A DNA stretch of 64,000 bases from Humulus lupulus (lineage: Eukaryota > Streptophyta > Magnoliopsida > Rosales > Cannabaceae). The notes below the pieces were generated by a model. It was not told where the DNA came from and ran no database searches. It was given only the letters and a program-made list of their open reading frames with translations. Made by a program: the position numbers and the translations under genes. The stretch is taken from positions 41,659,578-41,723,577 of the forward strand of contig NC_084793.1 in the NCBI RefSeq assembly GCF_963169125.1, given 5' to 3'. Shown here one piece after another: positions 1 to 9,769 of this stretch. The number at the start of each line of letters is the position of its first letter. Positions within the stretch are counted from its first letter, which is position 1.

Positions 1-580
1 TTGGACCACAATTAAGAGTCAATCCCTTGCTGATTTTATGGCTGAATGCACCGGTTTTCAGGATTAGCTCACAAGGGAGCCAGTGCAGGATGTATGGAAA
101 ATCATCGTTGATGAATCATCGAATGAGACCGGATCAGGAGCTGGAATAATCTTAATCTCACTAGAAGGGTATCGATTTCATACAACTTTGAGATTTAGAT
201 TTGAGGCATCAAACAATGAAGCAGAATATGAGGCCTTACTAGTAGGGCTGAGGGTGGCGAGAGAGCTCAAGGCAAAAGCCATCCAATGCTATAGCAATTC
301 CCAACTCATGGTCAATCAGGTATTGGGAGAGTATCAAGCTCGGGGCATCAAGATGGCGGCTTACGTGGCTAAGGTAAGAGGGAAATTGTCTGAATTTGAA
401 TACAACTCTATCAAACAGATACCCCATTAGTATAATTCTAATGCCGACACTCTGGCTCGACTTGCTACCACCAAAGAGGTTGAAACACTAGATGTAGTGC
501 CGGTGGAGTTCTTGGAGAGCCCAAATGTAACAGGAGAAACGATGGAGGTCAGAATGATTGACATAAGACTGACCTAAATG
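1..580 (+). pseudogene. Tat-A RNase H domain remnant
   Basis: Frame from base 3 reads SQSLADFMAECT, the usual linker at the RT/RNase H boundary of Tat-type elements, then a stop at about 57 and an RNase H fold of the RVT_3 type from 83. Recognisable pieces are VDESSNETGSGAGIIL near the N-terminus, ASNNEAEYEALLVGL with the catalytic Glu, and SNSQLMVNQV, where the usual SDSQLVV Asp is Asn. That change plus stops at 428-430 and 577-579 make it inactive. After the stop at 430 the same frame continues (NADTLARLATTKEVETLDVVPVEFL), as expected of the tether to integrase. It would degrade the RNA strand of the RNA/DNA hybrid during reverse transcription. Confidence 0.75.
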
Positions 581-1748
581 ACTCCTATAGTGGAATATCT
601 CGCGACTGGAAAATTACCTGATGACAGAAAAGACGCGAGGAAGATACTCTATCAAGCTCCATGGTACGTGATGGTAGATGGAACCCTTTATCGGCGAGGT
701 CATTTGTTGCCCCTCCTGTGATGTTTTCTGCCCGAGGAAGCCAAAACCATTTTACAGGAAATACACAAAGGATTTTGTGGAGATCACGCTGGGGGGTAAA
801 ACTTGACACTGAAGATATTAAGGTAGGGCTACTTTTGGCCTACTTTAAAGAAAGATTCGATCTCATACGTTAAAAAATGCAACAAATGCAGTGTTTCGCC
901 ATAGTTTCCCGAACTGCTCTAGTCGAGCTAATGATGATTTCATCCCCGTGGCCATTTGCAGCATGGGGAATCGACCTAATAGGTTCCCTACCTATGGGAA
1001 AGGGAGGAGTTCAATATGCGGTGGTGGCGATCGATTACTTCACAAAGTGGGTAGAAGCCGAGCCTCTGGCAACCATCACCTCAAAAAGAGTCATGGACTT
1101 CGTGTGAAGAGTATTATATGTCGATTTGGACTTCCTAAGAAGATCGTGTCAGACAACGGGACGCAATTTGACAGTGATCTCTTCACTAACTTTTGTGAAA
1201 AATATGGCATCATGAAGAGTTTCTCATCGGTAGCATACCCACAAGCCAATAGGCAGGTCGAGGTTGTAAACAAAACCCTTAAGGTGAGCCTGAAGAAGAG
1301 GTTGGACGAAGCCAAAGGACTATGGCCCGAGCAGCTCCCGCAAGTACTTTAGGCCTACCGAACTTCTCACAAGACCTCTGCGGGGCATACTCATAGGGAA
1401 AGGACATTTGATCAAGAACAAAATGACGATCTAATTAATGCATCTCTCGATCTGATCGAATAAAAACGAGAGGAATCACAGTTACAACTCGCCCATTATC
1501 AACAAAAGATCACTCGCTATTTCAATTATAAAGTTAAGTGGCACAGACTTGGATTAGATGACCTAGTTCTCCGAAGGGTCTTTTTGGAAAATAAAGACCC
1601 AAGGGATGGTGTATTGGGCTCGAACTGGGAAGGACCATATTAGATCGTAGAAGTCTTGCATGAGGGAACTTTTAAGAGAGCTCGACTGAATGGGGAAGCA
1701 GTCCCACGGACTTGGATTGCCCTTCACTTGAAAAAGTATTATCAATAG
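581..1748 (+). pseudogene. Tat-A integrase remnant
   Basis: Broken reading frames together cover a retroviral-type integrase. 600-900 holds the linker and a degraded zinc-binding region (GFCGDHAGG, KKCNKCSV). 940-1110 holds the start of the catalytic core (WPFAAWGIDLIGSLP, AIDYFTKWVEAEP with the first Asp). After a frameshift near 1105, IVSDNGTQFDSDLF gives the second Asp, and SVAYPQANRQVEVVNKTLK the Glu; the usual QANGQ is QANRQ. About 1490-1748 is the C-terminal region ending in WIALHLKKYYQ and a stop at 1747-1749. Several stops and frame changes rule out function. The C-terminal pattern is that of Tat elements, without a chromodomain. Confidence 0.8.
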
Positions 1749-1990
1749 TATTGCTTTCAATGTAAGGCTTATTTATAAAAGCCATTTCAATTAAACAATA
1801 GATGGATTATTAAAAAAACCATTTCGTAGTTTTATTATTGCGAGTTCGTGTTTTCATATGTGTAAAAGCAACCAGGAAAGTTTATACATTCTGGTTACTT
1901 GGGGGGCACATAACCGAGGTTGGCAAGATTTTTAGTGAAAAATTCTTTTAAAACTAAGAAATCAAGCCTACTCGGATAAGGTCCAAAACC
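1749..1990 (+). other. Tat-A post-pol noncoding stretch
   Basis: AT-rich sequence between the integrase stop and the 116-bp repeats. It includes a G-run (ACTTGGGGGGCAC near 1895) that resembles a polypurine tract but is not followed by an LTR. No coding potential seen. Confidence 0.5.
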
Positions 1991-2340
1991 TAGAAGCTTG
2001 GAAAAATTGATTATTCAATGGCTTTTTAAAGCTCGAGTTTTTAATAAACCTAGCACGAAATAAGTTTAAATCATCTAAAACCCTAGATATAACTAGGTCT
2101 GAAACTTAGAAGCTTGGAAAAATTGATTATTCAACGGCTTTTTAAAGCTCGAGATTTCAATAAACCTAGCACGAAATAAGTTTAAATCATCTAAAACCCT
2201 GGATATAACCAGGTTCGAAACTTAGAAGTTTGGGAAAATTGATTATTCAACGACTTCTTAAAGCTCGAACTTTCAATAAACCTAGTACGAACTAAGTTTA
2301 AATCATTAGAAACCCTGGATACAACCAGGTTCGAGGCTTG
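1991..2340 (+). repeat. 116-bp tandem repeat, three copies, in Tat-A
   Basis: The phrase TAGAAGCTTGGAAAAATTGA starts at 1991 and 2107, and a diverged copy (TAGAAGTTTGGGAAAATTG) starts at 2223, giving a constant spacing of 116 bp. Each unit also holds TAAACCTAGCACGAAATAAG and a small inverted repeat around CCTGGATATAACCAGG (perfect in unit 2, variant in units 1 and 3). It sits between pol and the opposite-strand gene, a common place for tandem repeats in Tat-type elements. Confidence 0.85.
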
Positions 2341-2569
2341 ATTCTTAATACGTACGACGCAAATAAGCAAACAAAAACTTGGACATAACCAAGTTTAGTA
2401 AAATCTATCTCAATCTAAAAGTCAATCCCTAAAATTTTGATGTACAAGAGTCTAAGGATTCATATAACATGAGAAAATAATAAAGGAAGGACAAATAGAC
2501 CACAAATTAGATATATATTGAAATAAACAAAGAAATATATTGTCACATTGAGGAGAAATAACCTCGAGC

Positions 2570-3259
2570 TAGGGGTGTTCATATAAACCGCAAACCGTAG
2601 TTTTGAACCAAACTGCACCGCACCAAACTGCCAAAAACCGTAACCGGTGAAATTGTTTTTTGATGGTTCGGTTTAATCGGACCACTCAACTTTAATGGTT
2701 TAGTCACGATTTCTAATTTTTTTTTTAAAACCAATTAAACCAGACTGGACCGTGATTTTTTCTAAAAAAATAATTTTTAGAAATGATGGTTCAAAAGTTT
2801 GAACCCTTACACTTAAGTTAATATAAAGTCTACCAAACCATCCAAGCCAAACAATTTAATTTTTTAAGATATGTTTTTAGTAGTATTTAATACATGCACA
2901 AGTTTCTAAAACTAAAAAAAGTGAAATGTAAAGTTCCACATTGTTTAGAAAGTAAACATTTCTTTTTCTCACTTCTATAAAATGATTGAAAATACTTAAA
3001 CTTACAACAAAAAAGACAATAAGCTTCTTGTAGACTTTTATGGTCTTAAAAGTAAAGCTAAAACTATTATTATTTAAATACAATTATTTTATAATAAAAA
3101 AATTTAAAATGTTAATAATTTGGTTTTATGGTTAAAACCAAACCAAACCGCACCAAACCGTTTATTTATGGTTTGGTTTTTCATTTTGAAAAAACTGCAC
3201 GAGCGGTTTGGTTTCAAAATTCTTCTAAACCGCACCAAACCAAACCGTGTACACCCCTA
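2570..3259. mobile_element. Non-autonomous hAT-type DNA element, 690 bp
   Basis: The ends are terminal inverted repeats: TAGGGGTGTTCA on the left, and the complement of the right end reads TAGGGGTGTACA. A perfect 8-bp target duplication, CCTCGAGC, lies at 2562-2569 and 3260-3267. Eight-bp duplications and A/TAGGGGTGT ends are typical of plant hAT elements. Subterminal zones are rich in short repeats of the AAACCGCACC / CCAAACC type on both sides (about 2585-2680 and 3120-3246). The centre is AT-rich with no transposase-like frame, so it would depend on an outside transposase. It is inserted in the Tat-A region between pol and the opposite-strand gene. Confidence 0.92.
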
Positions 3260-3339
3260 CCTCGAGCTAAGCCTGAAGGCAATTGTTTAATACCAAGTGA
3301 TTGTTAGACAAGTATAAGGAAAATCATAAATGAGATCAT

Positions 3340-4068
3340 TGGGCTCCGTCAGCTCGCCTCACCAATGTAACTTCTTCACCATCTCCCTCCGCCGCTCTGA
3401 AAGCCTTACCAGTCAGTCTTTGAGGGTTCTTACAAAAACCAAACCTTGAATTTAACAAGGTATGGATCCCACAACCCGGACTCTATGAAGGAGAAGTTCC
3501 CGTACTGGTTGAAAACCCAATAATGGTAAAGCATCTCCTCCATGGTTAATGATGACACTGCCGGTTCCTCCTTGGCTTTAACTTCGACTTCGAGTAGTTT
3601 TGATTTGAGCTCACCATTCTCGGCCTGAAGTGGTTGAGCATGGTGGTTCGCCTTTACGGCCTAAGCTTGTGAGGCAGATAATGCGGTCTTTGAGATTTGC
3701 TCGCTTTCTTGGGAAGAGATAAGAGCGGCCTTAGTAGCATGCTCATTTTCCTGAGCAACATTCAGGGCGGCCTTGGCAGTGGCCAGCTCAGCTCGGATCT
3801 CTTCATTTCTAGCCTTAGCACGAGCTATGCTTCGGTATTGGGCCAGGACGGACTGTAGAATAACAAAACAAGTTCAAATAAAAAAAGAGGAAGAACACAG
3901 TAAACAAAAAAGAATCAGATGTGGGAGAAGGACTCACGATGAGGTTCATACCAATGGCAGATTCGAGGACATCCTCCGGGCTGCGCTCCTCTATGGCTCT
4001 CAAATCCCTCGCACTGGATTTATATGCGTGTCCCACCATATGAGTCGATATCTCATACACTATACCTC
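3340..4068 (-). pseudogene. C-terminal coiled-coil exons of the Tat-A opposite-strand gene
   Basis: Minus strand reads GIVYEISTHMVGHAYKSS, DLRAIEERSPEDVLESAIGM, then a clean 85-bp intron at 3853-3937 (donor GTGAGTCC, long T-rich tract, acceptor TTCTACAG). After the splice comes a heptad-like coiled coil (ARAKARNEEIRAELATAKAA, AQENEHATKAAL, LQAENGELKSKLLEVEVKAK) with one stop near 3662, then YHYWVFNQYGNFSFIESGLW. The last motif matches YSVWRQNPNFDFSSFGEH at the end of the Tat-B copy. The 3' end degrades below about 3430. A continuous minus-strand frame at 3815-4168 runs through the intron and into the LTR, so it is not a real product. Confidence 0.65.
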
Positions 4069-5174
4069 TGTAATGCCTTGGGTAGCCAAGACCGCCACCC
4101 TGTGTATTTATAAAGGTGCAAGACTTGCTAATAAACTCATTTAGTTGAAAACGTGTTACTAAAACCATTAATGAACTAGGGTTAAAAGGTTTTGGTCATA
4201 AAAGATACCATTCATTTAAATAAACATTTCAAACATGGGATCCCAAAAGAAAATAGAGTTAAGAAGGACAATTTACAAAATTCCAAGGTATATACAACCA
4301 CTAGCCACTCTAAGGGAAAAACAGACATGCAAGGTTCTCCTGTTCCTATCCAACTCACGACCGTGGCGGTCGGGCAGCTGACTATGTACATTCCGCCTCT
4401 AGAGCTCTCCAAGTCAGGGCTGATCAAGCTTACCCTTACCTTTACCTGCACCACATAGCACCCATGAGCCATGGCCCAGCAAGAAAACCATAACACCATA
4501 GCACAAACAATGATAATAATCAAATAATTCTTTAAGCATGTTCATATACTTAGTAGTCCATATTAATCACATAATCAATAAACATAACCAGGAAATCCAC
4601 AAACTAATACTCAAATTGTCAGCATGTCATACTCATCAGTTAACAACAATAATCAAATCACATAACAATCAGGGTCGATGCCCTTAGGTCGCACCCTCTG
4701 TTTACCCCACTGACTCCGGTCCGCTTAAACCGAGCTCAGTGAAATATTAAGCTATCCTCAGCTACCAGTGGCTGAGCCGCGCCCTGTGCGCCAATGTAAA
4801 CTCCGACACTCTTTTAGGTCATTTGTTTAATATTCACATGGCATAATACCACCTTACATAATGCATACAAGAATAGGGAACCCTTAGTCCCGTCATAAAC
4901 TCACAACCGGGTGCAGTTTTCTTACCTTAATTCCAAGTGTTCTGATTACAAGAGATGACCCTTGAGCATGATCCATTTCCCGAGCCCTTGTTTACACCTA
5001 ATCACAACCAAGATGAGGGATTCCATCAATAATAATTGTATAAAGGTTTCCGGACCAAGTTCTAGCCTCCGAAACATCGAATTCCACCAAACACGGTAGT
5101 GAAATCGATCCCGAGCACCCTAGGTTAGGTTTTCACGCCTAAAACCTCCTTAAGGCCAAAAATTCCCTTAAGAG

Positions 5175-5345
5175 CTGTGACCCAAGCTCTCTATGTTGTG
5201 GCCCGCCCCTATCCAGAGGCCCAGCCTCACAAAATAATAGACACGGGTCGCAGCCCAACACTCCCCATGCCGCGTCCCGCCCTTCTTCCTCAGCTCCCAT
5301 CAGCTCCAAAGGGTTGCGACACACCAAGAACTGAGCCGCGACCCG
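5175..5345 (-). repeat. GC-rich self-complementary motif cassette in the family C solo LTR
   Basis: Within AT-rich LTR sequence this stretch holds repeated core words such as GTCGCAGCC, CCGCGTCCCG, GTTGCGACAC and GAGCCGCGACCCGACCCC. They are variants of the GGTCGCGACC palindrome seen in the copia leader. The matching position of element C LTRs lacks it. Confidence 0.5.
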
Positions 5346-5861
5346 ACCCCTTCGAACCTAGAAAACCCAGCATTTTTAACAATCAAACCTCACTCAAAAC
5401 AACCCAAAACCATCCTAATGATACAATTCAACTATCATAAACATCCTAACATGTTTCCAGTAGCATAACCCAACAAAAACCTACCTTAGAAACTCATCAA
5501 AATCCCACTTCAATCCTTGAAACCCATAAAATCATAAACCCCTTAGAACAGCCAGAAATTCTAGAGTTCAGATGCTAAATTTTAAATTAAAGCTTACCTT
5601 CACTAAAGAACCAATCCACCAATTAGTTGCTAAGCTAATTCCCAAATCCTTAGCCTCAATTTAATCTTCAAAATCAAGAACCCAAAAACACTTAGAGCCC
5701 ATCCCAAAGCTACATAATTAAATGACCAAGAATGTGATTCAAGTCTTACCTCAACTCCTGATTGAATTCCTTAGCTAAAACTGAGCTAATCTCCAAGGTT
5801 CCAACTCAAATCTTTGAGTTTCCAGCCAAATTCCCCTTTTGTTTCAGTAGCTTCCTTGAGA

Positions 5862-5882
5862 GAGAGAGAGAGAGAGAGAGAT
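5862..5882 (+). repeat. GA dinucleotide repeat
   Basis: A run of alternating G and A of about 20 bases inside the family C solo LTR. Element C LTRs carry a CT/CCC-interrupted version at the equivalent place (46774-46796, opposite strand sense). Confidence 0.9.
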
Positions 5883-6471
5883 AAAGGAAAGAAGGGTCAG
5901 TTTAGGTGTTTCTAGCTATTCCCTTATTTTTTTTATCTTACTTAAGTTAACCCTAAAGCTCGGGGGTACAAAAAACATCCCCGAGGGAAAAATGGTAAAC
6001 TTCCCCAGTATTCCCTCCTAAGCTTTCTAACCTCAAATATATCTCCAATTATTTATTTCCATAACCCGATAACCCAAATAACCATTTAATACCCAAAATA
6101 CCCCTTGACTCGCCCCGAGTCAAGTATTGGGTCCCGCTATGACCTTCCCGCTAACTTGCTCCCTAGGATCGCCTTAAGTCGCTCGCTGAAAATATATATC
6201 CATATAATAATGTGGTCTTCAAAATTATAACATATAATCACATTTATGCCCTCAACGGGCTAAAATTACAGATATGCCTCTCTAAGCTAAACAGGGCCTA
6301 CATGCATACTAATACTCTTAGACATGCATCTCATGTATCCATATAATCATATAAGCATGCTTATCCCGAAATCATACATTAAATTATTTAATTCACACAT
6401 AAACCAATTATGCCCTCCCGGCATACTAATCAAGGCCCTTAAGCATTATTAGTGATTTTTGGGTCGTTACA

Positions 6472-6798
6472 ACCCCGAAAGGCCTCAAGGATCTTTTCCA
6501 GGTCCTTTGGCTCAAATGGTATTCGAACGATGGGGGCCTTGGCTTGAATTACTTGGGGAGGTGGAGGCATGTGTCGAGGGGGAGGAGGAGGAACTTGCCC
6601 AACGACGATAGTAGTCACTAGAGCTGGCTCCCGACAGAGATCGTGTGTTTACCCTTAGAGGGGGATTTTGTAGTATCCCCCATTTTAGGGGTGGCCTTCT
6701 TCATCACCCTGGGCCTCTTCATGACGGGCTCGTTCCAGATTTTTTAGCCTGAAAGGCAGTCCATAGGTCAGGGGCTCCTATCGATTCCATCTCTTCAC
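6472..6798 (-). pseudogene. Third coding block of the Tat-A opposite-strand gene, left of the solo LTR
   Basis: After a T-rich stretch and acceptor (TTCTTTTTAG near 6799-6808) the strand reads EEMESIGAPDLWTAF, then several frame breaks through a proline-rich piece (about 6540-6620, PPPPPRHMPPPPQ) to FEPKDLEKILEAFRG at 6472. The sense continues across the inserted LTR at 4068 with RGIVYEISTHMVGHAY. The join across a TG...CA insertion with near-identical 5-bp flanks shows that this was one exon before insertion. Confidence 0.5.
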
Positions 6799-6886
6799 CT
6801 AAAAAGAACAAAGGGAGTTAATTCACAAAAGTAATATTTCAAAGATATATAATAAAAGGGGGAAGATAAAGATCCCACCCTCCAGG

Positions 6887-7690
6887 CTAGGGGAGGAATC
6901 TATTATCACGAGCTCCGGTGTATGAACCGGCCATAAGCATGACCTCCGACTCTAGGATTAATGGAGAGGAGGGGGAATCTAAGGATACAATCTCTAAGAT
7001 CCTAGGTGGTTCAGGTCCCTCCTCGAGGCTGGATTCGTCTACATACTGCCTAAACCCAGGAATAAATGCTCTTTGGAGTAGAGAAGGCCAAGTCCTAAGG
7101 TTGGTTCCGTACTCTTCAAAGATAGAGGATCTAAAGTTCAGCGTGTTGTCAACTACAATGGTGCCTTTGGGATAGTTGTGGTCATAGCGTACCACCAAGC
7201 GATCCACGCATTGGAGGAGAGTTACATTTAGGTCCAGATAAGTGGGGTGGCAACTAACTAGCTGATCGGAGTTAAAACATATTAACCTATAGCTAGTAGC
7301 AGCCCAATCTAACTCCCTAAAATGGTATAGGTTTCCTTGGCCGGAGGGGCCGGCTGCTGCTCCAAAAGCAGCTCGGTCAGGATCAGGTCTTTGATCAGTT
7401 TCGGGAGCCTGTTTTTTTTGCACGAGAGGCACCTCGACCTATTCCTCATCAGTGTCCTCAGTGGTTGGCAAAGCCTCTTGAGAGGAGGGAAGCTCGAGGA
7501 TTAGCGGAAGAGGAGCTCGGGTCTTCAGAGCCAGTGTTTGACACTCGCCGATCAGTTTACAGGCCAACATCGTGACATCATTCACGACCTGGAGATAATC
7601 CTTTTCCACAGGGGGAAGGCGGGACAATTTCTCATACCGACCCCCGAGAGTCACAAATTTTTCTGTCCTTGGCGAATATGGCTACATGAG
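6887..7690 (-). pseudogene. Middle exon of the Tat-A opposite-strand gene
   Basis: The frame opens after a probable acceptor (CTCATGTAG at about 7682-7690) with TEKFVTLGGRYEKLSRLPPV and continues through an acidic tract (PTTEDTDEE, stop) into PETDQRPDPDRAAF and a Trp/Tyr-rich segment (HFRELDWAATSYRLICF, RYDHNYPKGTIVVDNTL). It ends near VMLMAGSYTGARDNRFLP and a stop, followed by GTGGGATC, a possible donor. The corresponding region beside Tat-B (60000-60660) is likewise acidic and proline-rich. The stop at 7438-7440 interrupts the exon. Confidence 0.5.
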
Positions 7691-7791
7691 AAACAAACTC
7701 AGTCAAGACATGTGCAAAAAAAAAAAAAAAAATTAAGTAAAAGGAATAAAAATTCATGAGTTGAATTTACAAAGGTAGAAGACTTATGAGG

Positions 7792-8449
7792 TCAGTTGAA
7801 GTATTGGTGTTCGCAATTATTGAAGCCATTCGACATAAAGAATAAATCTTTATAGTCGTTTGGATGGCTGAGAAGCTCAATGATGGAGGCGAAGTTTGGA
7901 AATTGCGTGAGGTAATAAAATCCATCACCTCGCCCCCTCTGGTTGGGGCTTTCTTTGAGACAGAAAAAGTACAAAATATCCATTGGAGATGGGACCTCCC
8001 ACTCATGCCTCAGGTACATATATTTCAGCCCCGCCAAAAGTCTGTATGAATTTTGGGGGAGCTGGAAGGGAGTTAGTTTCACGTAGTTTAAGAAGTCCAC
8101 GAAATACTGGTCTAGGGGAAGGAAGGCACCAACCTTCAGATGCTCATCGCTCCAAGCTGCAAAGTCATCTTGGAAGGAGGCACAACTCCTTTCCCCTTCA
8201 AGCGCAGGTCGGGCGAGAAGACCACTTGCTCCCATCTCAATGTTGTGACTCAACATGATTTTATTCACTTTCCCTTGAGTCGTGATTTTTTAGATTATGT
8301 GCTTGCCCTCGAAGAATGTGTTGGGGTCGACAAGAACTCTTTCTCACTATCAGACCGAAATGCAGAATAGGAGAGTCAGGGGTGACCTGCTTTCCTTTAT
8401 CTTTGCATTGAGTGGAGGAGCTCGCAGATTTCTTCTTAGGGGGTGCCAT
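7792..8449 (-). pseudogene. N-terminal and central domain of the Tat-A opposite-strand gene
   Basis: From the ATG at 8449 the frame reads MAPPKKKSASSSTQCKDKGK, a short basic N-terminus, to a frame break near 8265. The next frame carries a folded-looking block: AWSDEHLKVGAFLPLDQYFV, FLNYVKLTPFQLPQNSYRLL, KYMYLRHEWEVPSPMDILYF and PNDYKDLFFMSNGF. These match in order the plant family seen again at 59440-59860 (HPFFIAVLNYFDL, PGSWKHDFFFMEG). An intron probably follows, because coding sense resumes only at about 7690 after a long T-run (7717-7732 on this strand is A-rich, so T-rich in the transcript) and an AG. I chose the ATG at 8449 rather than 8467 because it follows a good acceptor (TCGTTAG). 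Confidence 0.6.
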
Positions 8450-8457
8450 CAGATCGC

Positions 8458-9045
8458 CTAACGACAAAATGACCTAGTTATTAGGCGACCTAGGATGGTC
8501 TATAACTATGTCGTAAAGGTACGAGGGATGAAATAGATTACTTTTGTTACACAAGCTAAAGCTAGCCTTAGCCTCATCGCATGGTGCCACGCGATATCCT
8601 AGGCTATGTGCCTCAGTTTCTTAACAATCCCTAGATACTTCGGGATCCGCGTGTTAGAAATGTCAGACCCACTACTTTCCTTTGGAAAGCGGTTTAGTGT
8701 GAAACCACTTAAAGAAGTGTAACCCCTAAGCTACCTGGTATTAAACCTAAAAACCCTCCAGTTTCTTTATCCCGAATGGGTATTCTTTAAACTAATTTGC
8801 CATTAGGGCTACCCTAGATTAACCAAGAAATTTGCCCAGTTTTATGAATGTCTTATTTCTAAAACATGTTTGGGTTCACCCATTGAACCTAAATCGAAAC
8901 CTATTTCCTATGAACATTTAGAAATAGCCTAATGATAACAAAAAATGAATGTTGTGGACGAACATTGTTGAGAACAAAAATCTCATTGGATAACAAAGAA
9001 CAAAAAAAAGGGGGAACTTTTCAAACCAATGGATGAGATACTTAC
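8458..9045 (-). other. Probable 5'UTR intron of the Tat-A opposite-strand gene, otherwise gene-free
   Basis: On the minus strand a donor-like CCT/GTAAGTATC lies at 9045 and an acceptor TTTTGTCGTTAG ends at 8458, nine bases before the ATG. The 588 bases between have no coding sense on either strand. An intron at the same place is also suggested in the Tat-B copy. Splicing is inferred, not shown. Confidence 0.45.
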
Positions 9046-9227
9046 AGGAAATATGTTCGGTGATTAGAGGATGTAGATTCGGTAATGGGAAGCTCCTGGA
9101 AAGCTTCTGAATGTTTAGGCACGATGAACAATTTTGGGGTTTCTGGGGAAGAAGAAGGGAAGCTTGAGAGTTTAGAAATGGGAAATTTTCAAATGCAAAG
9201 ATGGTGAGGTTTGAAGTCTTTTCACCC

Positions 9228-9235
9228 TATTTATA
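9228..9235 (-). promoter_or_regulatory. TATA box of the Tat-A opposite-strand gene
   Basis: Minus strand reads GTATAAATAGGGTG, a strong plant TATA context. About 30 bases downstream a CT-rich leader (CTCAAGCTTCCCTTCTTC) begins. The Tat-B gene has the equivalent CTTATAAATAGGCCC at 58253-58267, also just inside the 3' LTR. Confidence 0.65.
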
Positions 9236-9484
9236 CGTAAACTACATAAATTAATCTGGGCCATCAAATTGGGTTAGCTCGAGATCCAAGGGCCAAGATT
9301 AAATAGACCAAATGGCAGCAAAAAGTTGACAAGACCATTATTTCACTCCTCGAAACCCGAACAGACGCTAATTACAATAGATCACATGTCCAGTACTCGA
9401 GTAGTAGGCAGGCATGGTTTTATGTGACAGAAGTCTAAAAGCCCTTACTGTGTATGTAAGAAAATGACGACATCAAACATGAGC

Positions 9485-9502
9485 AGGAGCTTAGGGGGTA
9501 AA
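9485..9502 (+). other. Polypurine tract of Tat-A
   Basis: AGGAGCTTAGGGGGTAAA directly precedes the TG start of the LTR at 9503. It would prime plus-strand synthesis. It confirms that the LTR at 9503 is the 3' LTR of a plus-oriented element. Confidence 0.7.
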
Positions 9503-9769
9503 TGTTGTATCCTAATTTTAGCATGAGTTCATTCACTCAACTCGGGTACACCTGGTAGGTAAATATGTGGAAAAATAACCAAGTAGTATATCTGCTTATT
9601 ATCCATGGGGACAGCTCGAGATTCATAATGGTCAGACCTAATGTTAGGCATCTTGACTTTACCATGAAATAAGAATAAGATAGATGTCAAAGCTCTAGCT
9701 CGGGATCAGATAGCTGTCAAAGCACTAGCTCATGAGAGATACACAGCTCGTGGTGATTCATATATAACG
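9503..9769 (+). mobile_element. 3' LTR of Tat-A, first part (before element A)
   Basis: Starts TGTTGTATCCTAATTTTAGC after the polypurine tract. It ends at 9769 with TAACG, the left copy of the target duplication of element A; the LTR resumes at 18739. Without element A the LTR would be about 720 bp. Confidence 0.75.

Larger units (their letters stand above)
4069..6471 (-). mobile_element. Solo LTR of family C, minus orientation
   Basis: The minus strand starts TGTAACGACCCAAAAATCAC (6471 downward) and ends CAAGGCATTACA (4069), matching the two LTRs of element C (46275-47900 and 52773-54397) over long stretches, for example the CTGGGCCATGGCTCATGG and TGATCAGCCCTGACTTGG regions. Flanks are ACCTC (4064-4068) and ACCCC (6472-6476), a 5-bp target duplication with one change. 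It is 2403 bp against about 1625 bp for element C, partly because of extra GC-rich sequence at 5170-5345. It splits an exon of the Tat-A opposite-strand gene. Confidence 0.85.
3340..9205 (-). pseudogene. Opposite-strand spliced gene of Tat-A (putative gypsy-type transposon protein family)
   Basis: A gene read on the minus strand, opposite to pol. From its 5' side: TATA box at 9228-9235, 5'UTR, a probable 5'UTR intron (8458-9045), start codon at 8447-8449 (MAPPKKKSA), then coding blocks at 7792-8449, 6887-7690, 6472-6798 and 3340-4068. The central block resembles the Pfam family called putative gypsy type transposon (Transposase_28), and the last block is a coiled coil. Function is unknown. 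A homologous gene occurs at 58809-61289 beside Tat-B, with matching stretches such as LPLDQYFVDFLNYVKL against IPLHPFFIAVLNYFDL. Frameshift (about 8265), stops (6890s, 3660s) and a solo LTR at 4069-6471 break it. Confidence 0.65.

Noticed and set aside
1890..1912. G-run (ACTTGGGGGGCAC) as a polypurine tract with an LTR starting near 1905
   Set aside because: No LTR-like sequence follows and the true tract and LTR start are at 9485-9503.
3815..4168. 117-residue minus-strand frame as a separate gene
   Set aside because: It starts inside the solo LTR and runs through an 85-bp intron; only its middle part is real exon.
5139..5440. Overlapping proline-rich frames of 62 and 87 residues
   Set aside because: They fall in the GC cassette of the family C solo LTR and have no coding signature.
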